A stretch of 64,000 nucleotides of DNA from Bacteroidia bacterium. Its GTDB lineage: Bacteria; Bacteroidota; Ignavibacteria; SZUA-365. The stretch covers positions 1,537,131 to 1,601,130 of the forward strand of contig JAOSJT010000001.1 of NCBI GenBank assembly GCA_027493955.1, written 5' to 3'. Positions 9,019 through 18,398 of this stretch are shown here, piece after piece. The first letter of the stretch is position 1. Every line of letters begins with the position of its first letter. The notes under the pieces are model-generated. The model worked only from the letters and a program-made list of their open reading frames with translations. It searched no databases and was not told the DNA's origin. The position numbers were made by a program, and so were the translations under genes.

Positions 9019-9364
9019 ATTCGCACCCGTTTGTTGATAGATTCGGCAGACAGGAGAATCGGTGGCTGCGTAGTTCCCGATTCATTTATCCTATTCTAAA
9101 ATACGCATCGTTGATCCTCGACGCATGAACATCGTATTACAAATACATTACAGTCTGTTCAGATTGTCCCGGAGCACAGGTCCTCTCGAGCTCTCGCCGA
9201 CGAGGTGCCATCATGTGCGTACCGTCCTCGCCTTCTTCCGCATGCGTTCCGGGATACGCAGGGTGACCGGTTATCACTCCAAGGTTATTCCTGATTGCAC
9301 ATGTTCTCCCGTGTCCCTTCCCGCTGGCAAAAGCGCCTGTGGTATCCCCCATGATCACATTGTC
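9019..9364. other. Intergenic stretch between adhesin terminator and pilin operon
   Basis: About 350 bases with no credible gene. The part next to 9019 should carry the promoter of the pilin-like operon (minus strand). I could not assign -35 and -10 boxes with confidence. Confidence 0.4.
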
Positions 9365-9407
9365 GATAAAAAGAAAAGCGGGGTGGACACAGACGTATCC
9401 ACCCCGC
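9365..9407 (-). terminator. Rho-independent terminator of the giant adhesin gene
   Basis: Read on the minus strand, a perfect 10-bp stem GCGGGGTGGA / TCCACCCCGC (9398-9407 and 9378-9387) with a 10-base loop is followed at once by TTTTCTTTTT. It begins 18 bases after the stop codon of the adhesin gene at 9425. Stem, loop and U-tract all fit an intrinsic terminator. Confidence 0.93.
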
Positions 9408-9424
9408 ATCTTCGTACGTGTTGT

Positions 9425-12400
9425 TTACCGGAGCAGCAGCATCAGCCGCTCGCGGAGGAACTCGCGCTTGCTCGCCTGTGCTGTGGCGTGCATGCGGTAG
9501 AAGTAGCTGCCCGAGGGGACAGCGGTTCCGGAGTTCTCTTTCGCATTCCAGCGTGCGTAGTGCGTCCCTGCTTCGACGAGATCATCGACGAGAGTCGCGA
9601 CCACCTGACCGAACGCATTGATCACGGTCAGTCTCACGTAGCTGGCTTCAGGCACATAGTACCGAATGGTCGTGGTCGGATTGAACGGGTTGGGATAGTT
9701 CTCGAACAACGCGTATTCGTCAGGGGCATGCGCGGGGGTGGTTTTCCGCGTGCCGAACGCCGGGTCTTCCGCGTCGGTATCACGGCCATCACTGGTCCGT
9801 CCACGTCCGTCACCGGAGCGCGCTGTTGCATTGTCCACCGGATCGTCTCCGGTGAAGCCCACGAGATTGATCACGCAGGAACCCTGACAGCCCGCATTGT
9901 ACGGATTGTTCGGATTCCAGTTTGCATCGCGCACGACCAGCGTATAGGTCTGATTATCATGACACGGGACCGTGAAGGTCGGCGTGTTGATATTGCCGGG
10001 CGACCAGTGGTAGGTATATGGGGGCGTTCCACCGTGTACATTCGAGCTGATCGTGCGCGTACCCGTCACCGGATCGCACGGGGTAACGTCACAGATAACC
10101 ACGAGTGGAGGCGGCTCGAATATTGAGATCTGTACGGTATCCGCGCAGTTGTTGACATCGCGCACAATGAATGTGTGCAGGCCCGCTCCGCGTATGTACG
10201 TGCCCGTACCGATATACCCCGGAGTGCCACCAGACGCCGTGACAGTGACGTTGGTCATACCACCGTTGCAGAGAATCGGCGTGGCGACGGCGGCTGCAAC
10301 CAGAGGCGGGGGACCGACGATGCCGATGGATACGCTCGCGGTGCAACCGTTGGCGTCGGTCACGGTGAAAGTGTGTATGCCCTTCGGTCGGCTGAACGTC
10401 CCCGTGCCGGAGTACGGAGGCGTTCCTCCGGACGCCGTCACCGTCACCGTTGCATAATCATAGCTGCAGGTAAGAGGCGGAGCGGTAGCGGCAGCCTGCA
10501 GCAACGGGGGTTCGGTTATGGTAATCGTCGTCGTGGCTGTGCAGCCGTTCGAATCGGTGACGGTGAAGATATGCGTTCCGGCGGGCTTGCTGAATGCGCC
10601 AGTACCACTGTACGGCGGGGTACCACCCGATGCGGTCACAGTGACGGTCGTGGTGCCGCCATTGCACAATATCGGAGGAGCACTGGATGCCGGGATGAGT
10701 GGAGGCGGTTCACTGATGAGGATGTCGGTCGAGGCCGTACAGCCGTTTGCGTCCGTCACCACGAAGGTGTGGCGCCCGGGACCGCGAGCGGACACTCCGG
10801 TTCCGGAGTAGGGAGCGGTACCACCATACGCGGTTACCGTCACAGTGGCACTGTCACCGTAGCACAATATCGGCGTGGCAAACACCGAAGCGTGCAGCTG
10901 TGGCGGCTCCGGAACAACGATGGTGACCTGGGCGGTGCAGCCATTCGCATCCGTAACGGTAAACGTGTAGGTTCCGGCGGGTCGCGTGAAAACACCCGTT
11001 CCGGAGTAACCGGGCGTACCGCCCGTGGCGCTCACAGTCACGTTGCTGTGGCCGCCTTTGCAGAGAATCGGCGTAGCGGTGGCTACTGGTACTATGGGCG
11101 GCGGCTGCGTAATCGTGATGATCGTGCTGTCTTCGCAGCCGTTGGCGTCGGTTACCACAAAAATGTGCGTACCGGCGGGACGACTGAAGTTGCCGATCCC
11201 GCTGTATGGCGGTGTACCACCGGTGGCGGATACCGTAACCGTGGACGTGCCACCGAAACAGAGAATCGGGGTTGCGGTGGATGTCGCCACCAGCAGCGGT
11301 GGTTCAGTGATTGTGACCGCCGCAGTGTCCACGCATCCGTTCGCGTCGGTGACAATGAAGAGAAACGACCCGGGTCTGCGACCGAAGCGGCCAACACCGG
11401 AATATGGCGGTGTACCACCCGTTGCGGTGATATCCACGATGGACGTGTCTCCAAAGCAGAGAATCGGCGTTGCGCTCGCATCGGCCACAAGCTGCGGAGG
11501 TTGTGTAATGGTGATGGATGCGCCAGCGGTGCAGCCGTTGGCATCCGTCACCGTGAAGACGTAGGAACCCGCCGCACGTCTGACGGTTTGCACGCCGATA
11601 TACGGCGGAGTTCCTCCGGTAGCGGTTATGGTGATCGTCGCGCTGTCGCCATGGCAGAGAATCGGCGGAGCGCTTGCAGTAACGACAAGTGCAGGTGGCT
11701 CAGTGATGGTTACGGAGGTGACCGCGCTGCAGTTGTTCGCATCAGTCACGACAAAGGTATGCGTGCCGGCCCTGCGGCTGAACAGCCCCGTTCCGGTGTA
11801 CGGCGGAATACCGCCGGAAGCCGTAACGGTAATGGTGGTATTGCCACCATTACAAAGAATTGGTGTCCCACTCGATGATGCAACCAGAAGCGGCGGTTCC
11901 GTGATCGTTACTGTGGCGGAAGCCGTACAGCCATTGGCGTCGGTGACGACAAAAGTGAAGTTGCCCGCGCCACGGACAAAAGTCCCGGTGCCGGTATAGG
12001 GCTGTGTGCCGCCGTACGCGGTAACGGTGACCGTCGAGCTGTCACCCTTGCAGAGTATGGGTGTCGCGAAGGCCGAGGCGTTGAGCAACGGCGGATCGGG
12101 AATGCTGATCGTCGTTATCGCCGAGCAACCGTTCGCGTCGGTAACCGAGAAGGAGTATGTGCCGGCTGAACGTGTGTACACTCCGGGACCGCTGTACGGG
12201 GGGGTACCTCCGGTGGCGGTGACGGTGATCGTGGTAAGTCCTCCATGACACATGATCGGGGTCGCGGTCGCGGCAGGTAGCAGTGCGGGTGGCTGCGGAA
12301 TTACAACTACTGTCGTATCCGTGCAACCGTTGGCATCTGTGACGGTGAGAACATGTGTGCCCGCCGGACGACTGACGTTGCCGACACCGGTGTACGGCGG

Positions 12401-15400
12401 AGTACCGCCCGTCGCGGTGACGGTAACGGTGGACGTGCCTCCGAAGCACAGAATCGGTGTGAAGCTCGCATCGGAGACAAGTGCCGGCGGTTCGGTGAGC
12501 GTCACTGAAACAGTGTCCCGACAGCCATTCGCGTCCACGACGATGAAGTCGAAGTTACCCGGACGACGCTTAAAGGATCCGATGCCGGAGTATGGAGGAG
12601 TTCCTCCGTTTGCGGTGACGTCCACTGTCGCGGTATCTCCGTTACAAAGAATCGGCGTGATATTGGCGACGGCGACAAGTTGCGGCGGCTGGACAACGGA
12701 AACCTGTGCAGTCGCGGTGCAGCCGTTCGCGTCCGTGACAGTGAATGAATACACACCCGCTACTCTGCGGAACGTCCCGACGCCGGCGTAGGGTGCGGTA
12801 CCTCCCGTTGCGCCAATGGTCACCGATGTGGTGTCGCCATTGCACAGTATCGGAGGCGCCGAGGCCGTGATTCCCAGTACCGGCGGTTGCGTGATGGTGA
12901 CGGAAACGGACGCGGAACAATTGTTCGCGTCGCTCACGGTAAAGGTGTACGTACCGGCGGCACGGATAAACGCGCCCGTCCCGGTGTAGGGTTGTGTCCC
13001 GCCTGTCGCCGTCACGGTCACTGTTGAAGTCCCCCCATTGCATGTGATGGGAGTCGCAATAGCGCTCACGGTCAATGTCGGCGGTTGAGTAACGGTCACG
13101 GCCGCCGTAGCGGTGCAGCCATTGGCATCAGTGACAGTGAAGGTGTACGAACCGGCGGGACGTGCAAACACGCCCGTGCCGCTGTAGGGAGCTGTCCCGC
13201 CCGAAGCTGTGACGGTTATGGTGGAATTTCCTCCGTTGCACGATACCGGCGTCGCGTTTGCGACAGCTGCCAACAGCGTGGGTTCTGTTACGGTGACAGA
13301 CGCCGTCGCCGTACAATTGTTGGCATCGGTTACGGTGAAGGTGTAGTTGCCGGCCGGTCGGTTGAACACCCCGGCACCACTGTACGGCGGCGTGCCGCCG
13401 CTTGCGGTAACGGTAATGGTGGACGATCCTCCATGACAGAGTATCGGTGTACCGCTGGCGGCTGCATTCAATGCCGGGGGTTCGGTGATGTTGATGGATG
13501 CGATACCCTGACAGTTGTTCGCGTCCGTCACGGTAAAGGTGTAGTTGCCCGCTCCGCGCACGAAAGCGCCCGTGCCCGTGTAAGGTGGTGTGCCTCCCGT
13601 CGCCATAACCGTGACTGTCGTCGTACCGCCGTTGCAGAGAATCGGCTGCGCGGTCGCGGTCGCGACGATAGCGCTCGTCGATACGACGGTGACAGTCGCC
13701 GAGGCGGTGCAATTATTCGCATCCGTTACCACAAACGTGTACGTGCCTTGCGGTCTGCTGAAGACGCCGGTGCCGAGATACGGCGGGGTACCACCTGTGG
13801 CGGCAACCGTGATAGTCGCGTTCCCGTTGTTACACGCTGCGGTAGTCGCACTTGCGGAAGCACTGAGCAGCGGCGGCTGGATGATGCTCAGTGAAGCGCT
13901 TGCGCTGCAACCATTCGCGTCTGTGACGGTAAAGGTGTACGTCCCTGCAGCACGGCGGAATACACCCGTGCCGCTGTAGGGTGCGGTACCACCCGTTGCG
14001 GTAACGGTCACCGATGTGGTGTCGCCATGACAGAGAATATTCTGCGCGGTCGCGGCGACATTCAGCGCCGGCGGTGCGGTAATGGTCACCGAGGTTACCG
14101 CCGTGCAGTTATTCGCATCGGTGACGGTGAAGGAGAAGTTACCTGGTCCACGCACGAAGGCACCCGTACCGGTGTAGGGCGGTGTGCCCCCGCTTGCGGC
14201 CACGGTGACTGTGGAATTGCCGCCGGTACAGAGTATCGGGCTCGCGTTTGCTGTTGCAAGCAGAGTAGGTGGTTCAGTAATGGTAACCGTGGCGGATCCT
14301 GCGCAATTCGCCGCATCCGTTACAATGAACGTGTACGTTCCGGCGCCGCGACTGAATACCCCTGTTCCGGTGTACGGCGGGGTACCGCCCGTCGCGGAAA
14401 CAGTGACCGTGGAACTGCCGCCGCCGCAGGTGATCGGTGTAGCTGTGGCCGTGACGCTGACAGCCGGTGTGCCGGTAACAGTGACCGAAGCAATCGCGCT
14501 GCAGTTATTCGCGTCGGTAACGGTGAATGTGTACGTACCGATCGTCCTGCTGAAAGTACCTGTGCCAACATATGGCGGCGTACCTCCTGCGGCCGTAACC
14601 GTGACGGTGGAAATGTTGTTACCGCATACGATCTGTGTCGCGCTCGCCGAAGCCGTCAATTGCGGCGGCGCGGTGATCGTCAATGCGGCCGAGCTCGCCG
14701 TGCAACCATTCGCGTCTGTCACGGTAAAGCTGTAGGTGCCCGCTCCCCTGCTGAACACACCGGTTCCCGTGTAGGGTGGCGTACCGCCCGTCGCGGTGAC
14801 GGTGACGGTGGACTGTGTACCGTAGCAGTTGATCGGTGTCGCGCTGGCAGCGACGGTGAAGGTCGGCGGTTCGGTAATCGTCACAGTGGCCGTACCCACG
14901 CAATTGGCGGCGTCGGTCACGGTGAAGGTGTATGTACCGGCAGTGCGGGGAAACGTCCCCGTGCCGGTAAACGGTGGCGTGCCGCCCGTGGCGGACACGG
15001 TAACAGTGGACGTACCACCCGGACAGAGAACGGAAGTCGCGGTCGCGGCCACGTTCAGTTGGGGTGAACCGGTCACCGTGGCTGTCGCCACCGCGGTGCA
15101 ATTGTTCGCGTCGGTGACGGTGAAGTTGTAGGTACCGGGCGCACGGTTGAAGGTGCCCGTGCCCGTGTATGGAGGTGTTCCGCCGGTCGCGCTCACGGTC
15201 ACAGCGGCCGTACCGACTCCGCACGCCGCGGATCCGGAAACGCTCGCCGAAGCAGCAAGTGTCGGTGGTTCGGTGATCGTCAGCGAGGCCGAGCTCGCCG
15301 TGCAGCCGTTCGCGTCCGTGACGGTAAAGGAATAAGTACCAGCAGTGCGTGAAAACGTCCCTGTTCCCGTATATGGCGGTGTGCCGCCCGTCGCGGTGAC

Positions 15401-16972
15401 GGTGACGGTGGATGTGCCTCCGCCGCAAAGAATCGGCGTGGCGCTGGCAGAGACATTGAACGTACCGGGCTGCGTGATGGTAATCTGCGTTGTTGCCGTG
15501 CAGCTATTCGCGTCACTGATCGTGAAGCTGTAGCTTCCCGCCGGGCGTGTGAACGTTCCCGTACCGCTGTACGGCGGCGTGCCGCCCGAGGCGGTAATCG
15601 TCACCGTAGATGTGCCGCTGGGGCAAAGAATGGGAGTAAAGGATGCATTGATGCTGCATGGCGGGGGTTCCGGTATGGTCACCGACGTGGCGGCGCTGCA
15701 ACCGGAAGCATCGGTAACAATGAACGTATGCTTGCCGGCGCCGCGATTGAATTTTCCCGTTCCCTGATAGGGAGCACGGCCTCCATGACCGGTCACGGTC
15801 ACTTCAGACGTACCGCCATGACAGAGGATGGGTGTCGGACTTGAGGAGGCGCCCAAGCCATTCACCAGTACCGGGAAGGGACAGGTGACTGTCTGCGTCC
15901 CGTTGCTCACCGCCACCGTCAGCACATATCCACCGGCGTTTGCACCGGCATGAACGGTAACCGACTGCCCTGTCGCGGAGCCGACGATGCTCGCGCCGCT
16001 CGTGTTATTCGTCAGTGTCCATGCGTAGGTATAGCCCCTCATCGAGGTATTGAAAGCGTATACGTTTTGCGAGTTCACACAAATGATGTCGGGTCCGCCG
16101 ACGTTGCAGGCAATATTCAGCGCAACGGCATTCCCCATAATCTGATTGTCCCGCCTTCCGAGAGATTTGCCATCGAGCTTTCCAAGGGAAACATGATACG
16201 ATCCGCCGCTGATGCTCCCCGCTCCGAGTCCCGGTCCATAACCGATGCCGGAACCGGCGGACGCGACATCCTCTCCCATCGCCAGGTGTGTCGCCATCTC
16301 CACGAGAATGGACGTGGAGGTGGATGTCCATACGAGTGTGTATTCAGCGTCAGCATCCTTGCCGGATGTATAACCATTGAACACAAGAGAAGCCGCGAAT
16401 ATCGGCGCGTTCCCGTACAGTTTTATCGTCCTGTTTCCGAACGTCGTCTCATAATTTGCGATACTCGATGCAATGGAATGCGAGAGGAGGCTCCCCATCG
16501 CATCCGGGACATTAACCGTAAAGCTGTGCGTTCCCGCACGAATAGTATTGCATAGCGACGACAACGACGCAGGCGGCCCCATCGCCGCACCGCACTCGTT
16601 CAGATTGACCAGCGTGGTCGGACCGGCGATGGTGCTGGCCGCGGTAATTGCCTGATCATAAGAGGTCAGAAAATCGTACGCGTGCTTCCCATTCTTCGTC
16701 GCTTTGTGACTGAACGTAAGCATATGGATATTTCCGGGACTCGCCGGAATATTCGTCAGCATCAGGCGCTGCGGTACGGACATCCCCTCATAGTACGCGG
16801 AGTTGTTTCTCTGCACGATGGAATTGACCCAGTGCACATCTCCGAGCTGGTAGGGGCGATCATTGTTCGCAGCTTGTCGGAAGTCCACAGTCAACGACTG
16901 GGATACGGCAACCACGCTCCAGAACAGCAACAGCAGCAGGAATGTGGGCAAAGTTCGTCTCGAAAACATCAT
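9425..16972 (-). CDS. Giant SprB-repeat adhesin with T9SS sorting domain
   Basis: A 2515-residue exported protein. GAGGT precedes the ATG pair at 16972. Residues 1-25 are a signal peptide (LPTFLLLLLFWSVVAVSQ). Residues 26-370 form an N-terminal domain with no enzymatic motif I recognise, ending in an Ig-like stretch. Residues about 372-2289 are 29 tandem repeats of about 66 residues, each following the plan TPILC-GG-TVTVTATGGTPPY-GTG-F-R-AGTY-FTVTDANGC-ITEPP, which matches the SprB repeat of gliding adhesins. One divergent repeat follows (about 2290-2375). The last 97 residues are a type A T9SS sorting domain (YPNPFNPTTTIRYYV ... LMLLLR). Inferred job: long surface fibre for adhesion or gliding, exported through the Sec and T9SS pathways. 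It is monocistronic, with its own terminator. Confidence 0.93.
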   Translation of the reverse strand: MMFSRRTLPTFLLLLLFWSVVAVSQSLTVDFRQAANNDRPYQLGDVHWVNSIVQRNNSAYYEGMSVPQRLMLTNIPASPGNIHMLTFSHKATKNGKHAYDFLTSYDQAITAASTIAGPTTLVNLNECGAAMGPPASLSSLCNTIRAGTHSFTVNVPDAMGSLLSHSIASSIANYETTFGNRTIKLYGNAPIFAASLVFNGYTSGKDADAEYTLVWTSTSTSILVEMATHLAMGEDVASAGSGIGYGPGLGAGSISGGSYHVSLGKLDGKSLGRRDNQIMGNAVALNIACNVGGPDIICVNSQNVYAFNTSMRGYTYAWTLTNNTSGASIVGSATGQSVTVHAGANAGGYVLTVAVSNGTQTVTCPFPVLVNGLGASSSPTPILCHGGTSEVTVTGHGGRAPYQGTGKFNRGAGKHTFIVTDASGCSAATSVTIPEPPPCSINASFTPILCPSGTSTVTITASGGTPPYSGTGTFTRPAGSYSFTISDANSCTATTQITITQPGTFNVSASATPILCGGGTSTVTVTATGGTPPYTGTGTFSRTAGTYSFTVTDANGCTASSASLTITEPPTLAASASVSGSAACGVGTAAVTVSATGGTPPYTGTGTFNRAPGTYNFTVTDANNCTAVATATVTGSPQLNVAATATSVLCPGGTSTVTVSATGGTPPFTGTGTFPRTAGTYTFTVTDAANCVGTATVTITEPPTFTVAASATPINCYGTQSTVTVTATGGTPPYTGTGVFSRGAGTYSFTVTDANGCTASSAALTITAPPQLTASASATQIVCGNNISTVTVTAAGGTPPYVGTGTFSRTIGTYTFTVTDANNCSAIASVTVTGTPAVSVTATATPITCGGGSSTVTVSATGGTPPYTGTGVFSRGAGTYTFIVTDAANCAGSATVTITEPPTLLATANASPILCTGGNSTVTVAASGGTPPYTGTGAFVRGPGNFSFTVTDANNCTAVTSVTITAPPALNVAATAQNILCHGDTTSVTVTATGGTAPYSGTGVFRRAAGTYTFTVTDANGCSASASLSIIQPPLLSASASATTAACNNGNATITVAATGGTPPYLGTGVFSRPQGTYTFVVTDANNCTASATVTVVSTSAIVATATAQPILCNGGTTTVTVMATGGTPPYTGTGAFVRGAGNYTFTVTDANNCQGIASINITEPPALNAAASGTPILCHGGSSTITVTASGGTPPYSGAGVFNRPAGNYTFTVTDANNCTATASVTVTEPTLLAAVANATPVSCNGGNSTITVTASGGTAPYSGTGVFARPAGSYTFTVTDANGCTATAAVTVTQPPTLTVSAIATPITCNGGTSTVTVTATGGTQPYTGTGAFIRAAGTYTFTVSDANNCSASVSVTITQPPVLGITASAPPILCNGDTTSVTIGATGGTAPYAGVGTFRRVAGVYSFTVTDANGCTATAQVSVVQPPQLVAVANITPILCNGDTATVDVTANGGTPPYSGIGSFKRRPGNFDFIVVDANGCRDTVSVTLTEPPALVSDASFTPILCFGGTSTVTVTATGGTPPYTGVGNVSRPAGTHVLTVTDANGCTDTTVVVIPQPPALLPAATATPIMCHGGLTTITVTATGGTPPYSGPGVYTRSAGTYSFSVTDANGCSAITTISIPDPPLLNASAFATPILCKGDSSTVTVTAYGGTQPYTGTGTFVRGAGNFTFVVTDANGCTASATVTITEPPLLVASSSGTPILCNGGNTTITVTASGGIPPYTGTGLFSRRAGTHTFVVTDANNCSAVTSVTITEPPALVVTASAPPILCHGDSATITITATGGTPPYIGVQTVRRAAGSYVFTVTDANGCTAGASITITQPPQLVADASATPILCFGDTSIVDITATGGTPPYSGVGRFGRRPGSFLFIVTDANGCVDTAAVTITEPPLLVATSTATPILCFGGTSTVTVSATGGTPPYSGIGNFSRPAGTHIFVVTDANGCEDSTIITITQPPPIVPVATATPILCKGGHSNVTVSATGGTPGYSGTGVFTRPAGTYTFTVTDANGCTAQVTIVVPEPPQLHASVFATPILCYGDSATVTVTAYGGTAPYSGTGVSARGPGRHTFVVTDANGCTASTDILISEPPPLIPASSAPPILCNGGTTTVTVTASGGTPPYSGTGAFSKPAGTHIFTVTDSNGCTATTTITITEPPLLQAAATAPPLTCSYDYATVTVTASGGTPPYSGTGTFSRPKGIHTFTVTDANGCTASVSIGIVGPPPLVAAAVATPILCNGGMTNVTVTASGGTPGYIGTGTYIRGAGLHTFIVRDVNNCADTVQISIFEPPPLVVICDVTPCDPVTGTRTISSNVHGGTPPYTYHWSPGNINTPTFTVPCHDNQTYTLVVRDANWNPNNPYNAGCQGSCVINLVGFTGDDPVDNATARSGDGRGRTSDGRDTDAEDPAFGTRKTTPAHAPDEYALFENYPNPFNPTTTIRYYVPEASYVRLTVINAFGQVVATLVDDLVEAGTHYARWNAKENSGTAVPSGSYFYRMHATAQASKREFLRERLMLLLR
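10105..15858 (-). repeat. 29 tandem 198-bp SprB-type repeats
   Basis: The coding sequence of the adhesin holds 29 consecutive units of about 198 bp (66 codons). Nearly all encode a PILC cysteine near the start and an NGC or NNC cysteine near the end. Units 16-21 match units 22-27 in order: the GD-VD...RRPG unit, the FGG...GN-SRPAGTH unit, the PDPP/PEPP unit and the AFATPILC...TAYGGT unit recur at the same positions. The array therefore contains a duplicated block of six units (about 1.19 kb, roughly 12880-11690 and 11690-10500). Confidence 0.92.
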
Positions 16973-17405
16973 GGCACACCTCGTCCATTCATAGGGAATT
17001 CAGTTCGCAGGCTTGATATCGGTTCTCGCTGGCAGTCGAGCCCGGATCATGATGCAAATTAGAGAGGCCACCTTTCGGGAGAATGAACTCTACATTACAA
17101 ACTGCTGACGAATTCCTTACAGACGTGAAAGGTGAGTAGGGAGCGGCGTATCTGGTGGCGGGGATAACGGGGTTTTTCCATGCGAATTGGCGGGTTGCGT
17201 CGTTCAAAGCAGAGCTTCGACGGCGATACCGCTATGGAATATTTTTCACTCTCCCCTCTACCGAGGTCAGGCCGTACAAGAACATCTATCGTGATTATGC
17301 TGATTTTTTTATCTTTTATTGCCGGCACGCTTCGCCAATACGCCTCACCTTTCCGGATTTTTCTGACGCATGTACCTGGTGTACATTGCTTTCGGAGGCA
17401 TCAAC
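16973..17405. other. Divergent promoter region, about 430 bases
   Basis: This region separates the adhesin (minus) from a membrane protein gene (plus) and should contain both promoters. No gene is supportable. AT-rich tracts near 17290-17320 fit a promoter for the rightward gene, but I could not pick boxes reliably. The 15 bases up to and including the start of the rightward gene (AGGCATCAACATGAA) recur before the gene at 20045. Confidence 0.4.
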
Positions 17406-18278
17406 ATGAAATCCGATCGAGTCCTTTCTGTTGTCATCCCCATGTCCGCCGCCCTGCTTGCAACCGCAGCGGCTATAGCCGGTGTGTTTTTTCGCGGCGA
17501 CGGTAACTACGTTTCCGTCACCAGCGTGCGCGGCGAAACCTACGACATGGCGGTCAACGGCGTATACGCGAACAACGCTCTGCGTGTGGTCGCGGAAGGC
17601 GTCGGCTGGGACATATTCACCCTCGCGATTGCGGTACCGGCGCTGTTATTCACTCTGCCAGGGGTGTACCGCAACGCGATGCGAGCCCGGCTCTTTGCCA
17701 TTGGTATTCTTGGCTATCTCAGTTATCAGTATCTGATGTATGCGCTGACCTGGGCCTTCGGTCCCCTGTTCCTACTCTTCATCGCGGTGCAGACTGTCAG
17801 CCTTGTTGCCCTGGTGTATCTGCTCGCGCGTATTGATCTGCCTTCCCTCGCGGCTGGCATCGGCAAGCACTTCCCCGCCCGCGGGATGGCCCTGCTCAGC
17901 GGGCTCATGGCGCTTCTGCTTACAGGCATGTGGGTGACGCGCATTCTCGAAGTGCTGAAGCATGATTCAGGCCCGGAGCTCTTCGGAATGACCACAATGA
18001 CGGTACAGGCACTTGATCTTGGAATCGTCGTGCCGCTTGCACTGTTCACCGCCGTGCTCGCCTGGCGCCGCAGACCCTCCGGCTACCTGCTCTGCTCTGT
18101 CGTGGTGGTTAAATCCTTCGCGATGGCCGCGGCTATTTGCGCCATGCTGCTCTCCGCCTGGGCGGTGGAAGGCGCAGTGGAATTACCGCCGCTCATCATC
18201 TTCGCCGCGGCGGCTGTGGCGAGCGCCTGGCTGGGTGCGAGAATGTATGCGAATATTGGGATGGATATCGTCGAATAG
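17406..18278 (+). CDS. Multi-pass membrane protein of unknown function
   Basis: A 290-residue protein. ATG 17406 is chosen because GGAGG lies 7 bases upstream; an in-frame ATG at 17370 lacks one. About eight hydrophobic segments are visible: residues 5-25, 65-85, 95-110, 115-140, 160-180, 200-220, 230-255 and 260-280. They are separated by short polar loops, and one larger loop near 25-60 probably faces outward. No transporter signature, charged pore residues or catalytic motif stands out. It is an integral inner-membrane protein of unknown role. The adjacent genes are on the other strand, so no operon partner gives a clue. Confidence 0.8.
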   Translation: MKSDRVLSVVIPMSAALLATAAAIAGVFFRGDGNYVSVTSVRGETYDMAVNGVYANNALRVVAEGVGWDIFTLAIAVPALLFTLPGVYRNAMRARLFAIGILGYLSYQYLMYALTWAFGPLFLLFIAVQTVSLVALVYLLARIDLPSLAAGIGKHFPARGMALLSGLMALLLTGMWVTRILEVLKHDSGPELFGMTTMTVQALDLGIVVPLALFTAVLAWRRRPSGYLLCSVVVVKSFAMAAAICAMLLSAWAVEGAVELPPLIIFAAAAVASAWLGARMYANIGMDIVE

Positions 18279-18398
18279 TGTCGGGCAGCATCGCCGGTCG
18301 GCCTGTATAAGCGAATCGAGGGGTACTGAACGTCGAGGTTCCCCAATCTCATCGCCGGGATGAAGTTGTAATGAAGCGATTCGTAGCAGTCGCTGGTA

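Noticed and set aside
10175-15067. Several plus-strand open frames of 180 to 570 codons inside the adhesin gene
   Set aside because: They repeat in step with the 198-bp units and contain no ribosome-binding site; they are antisense shadows of the SprB repeats.
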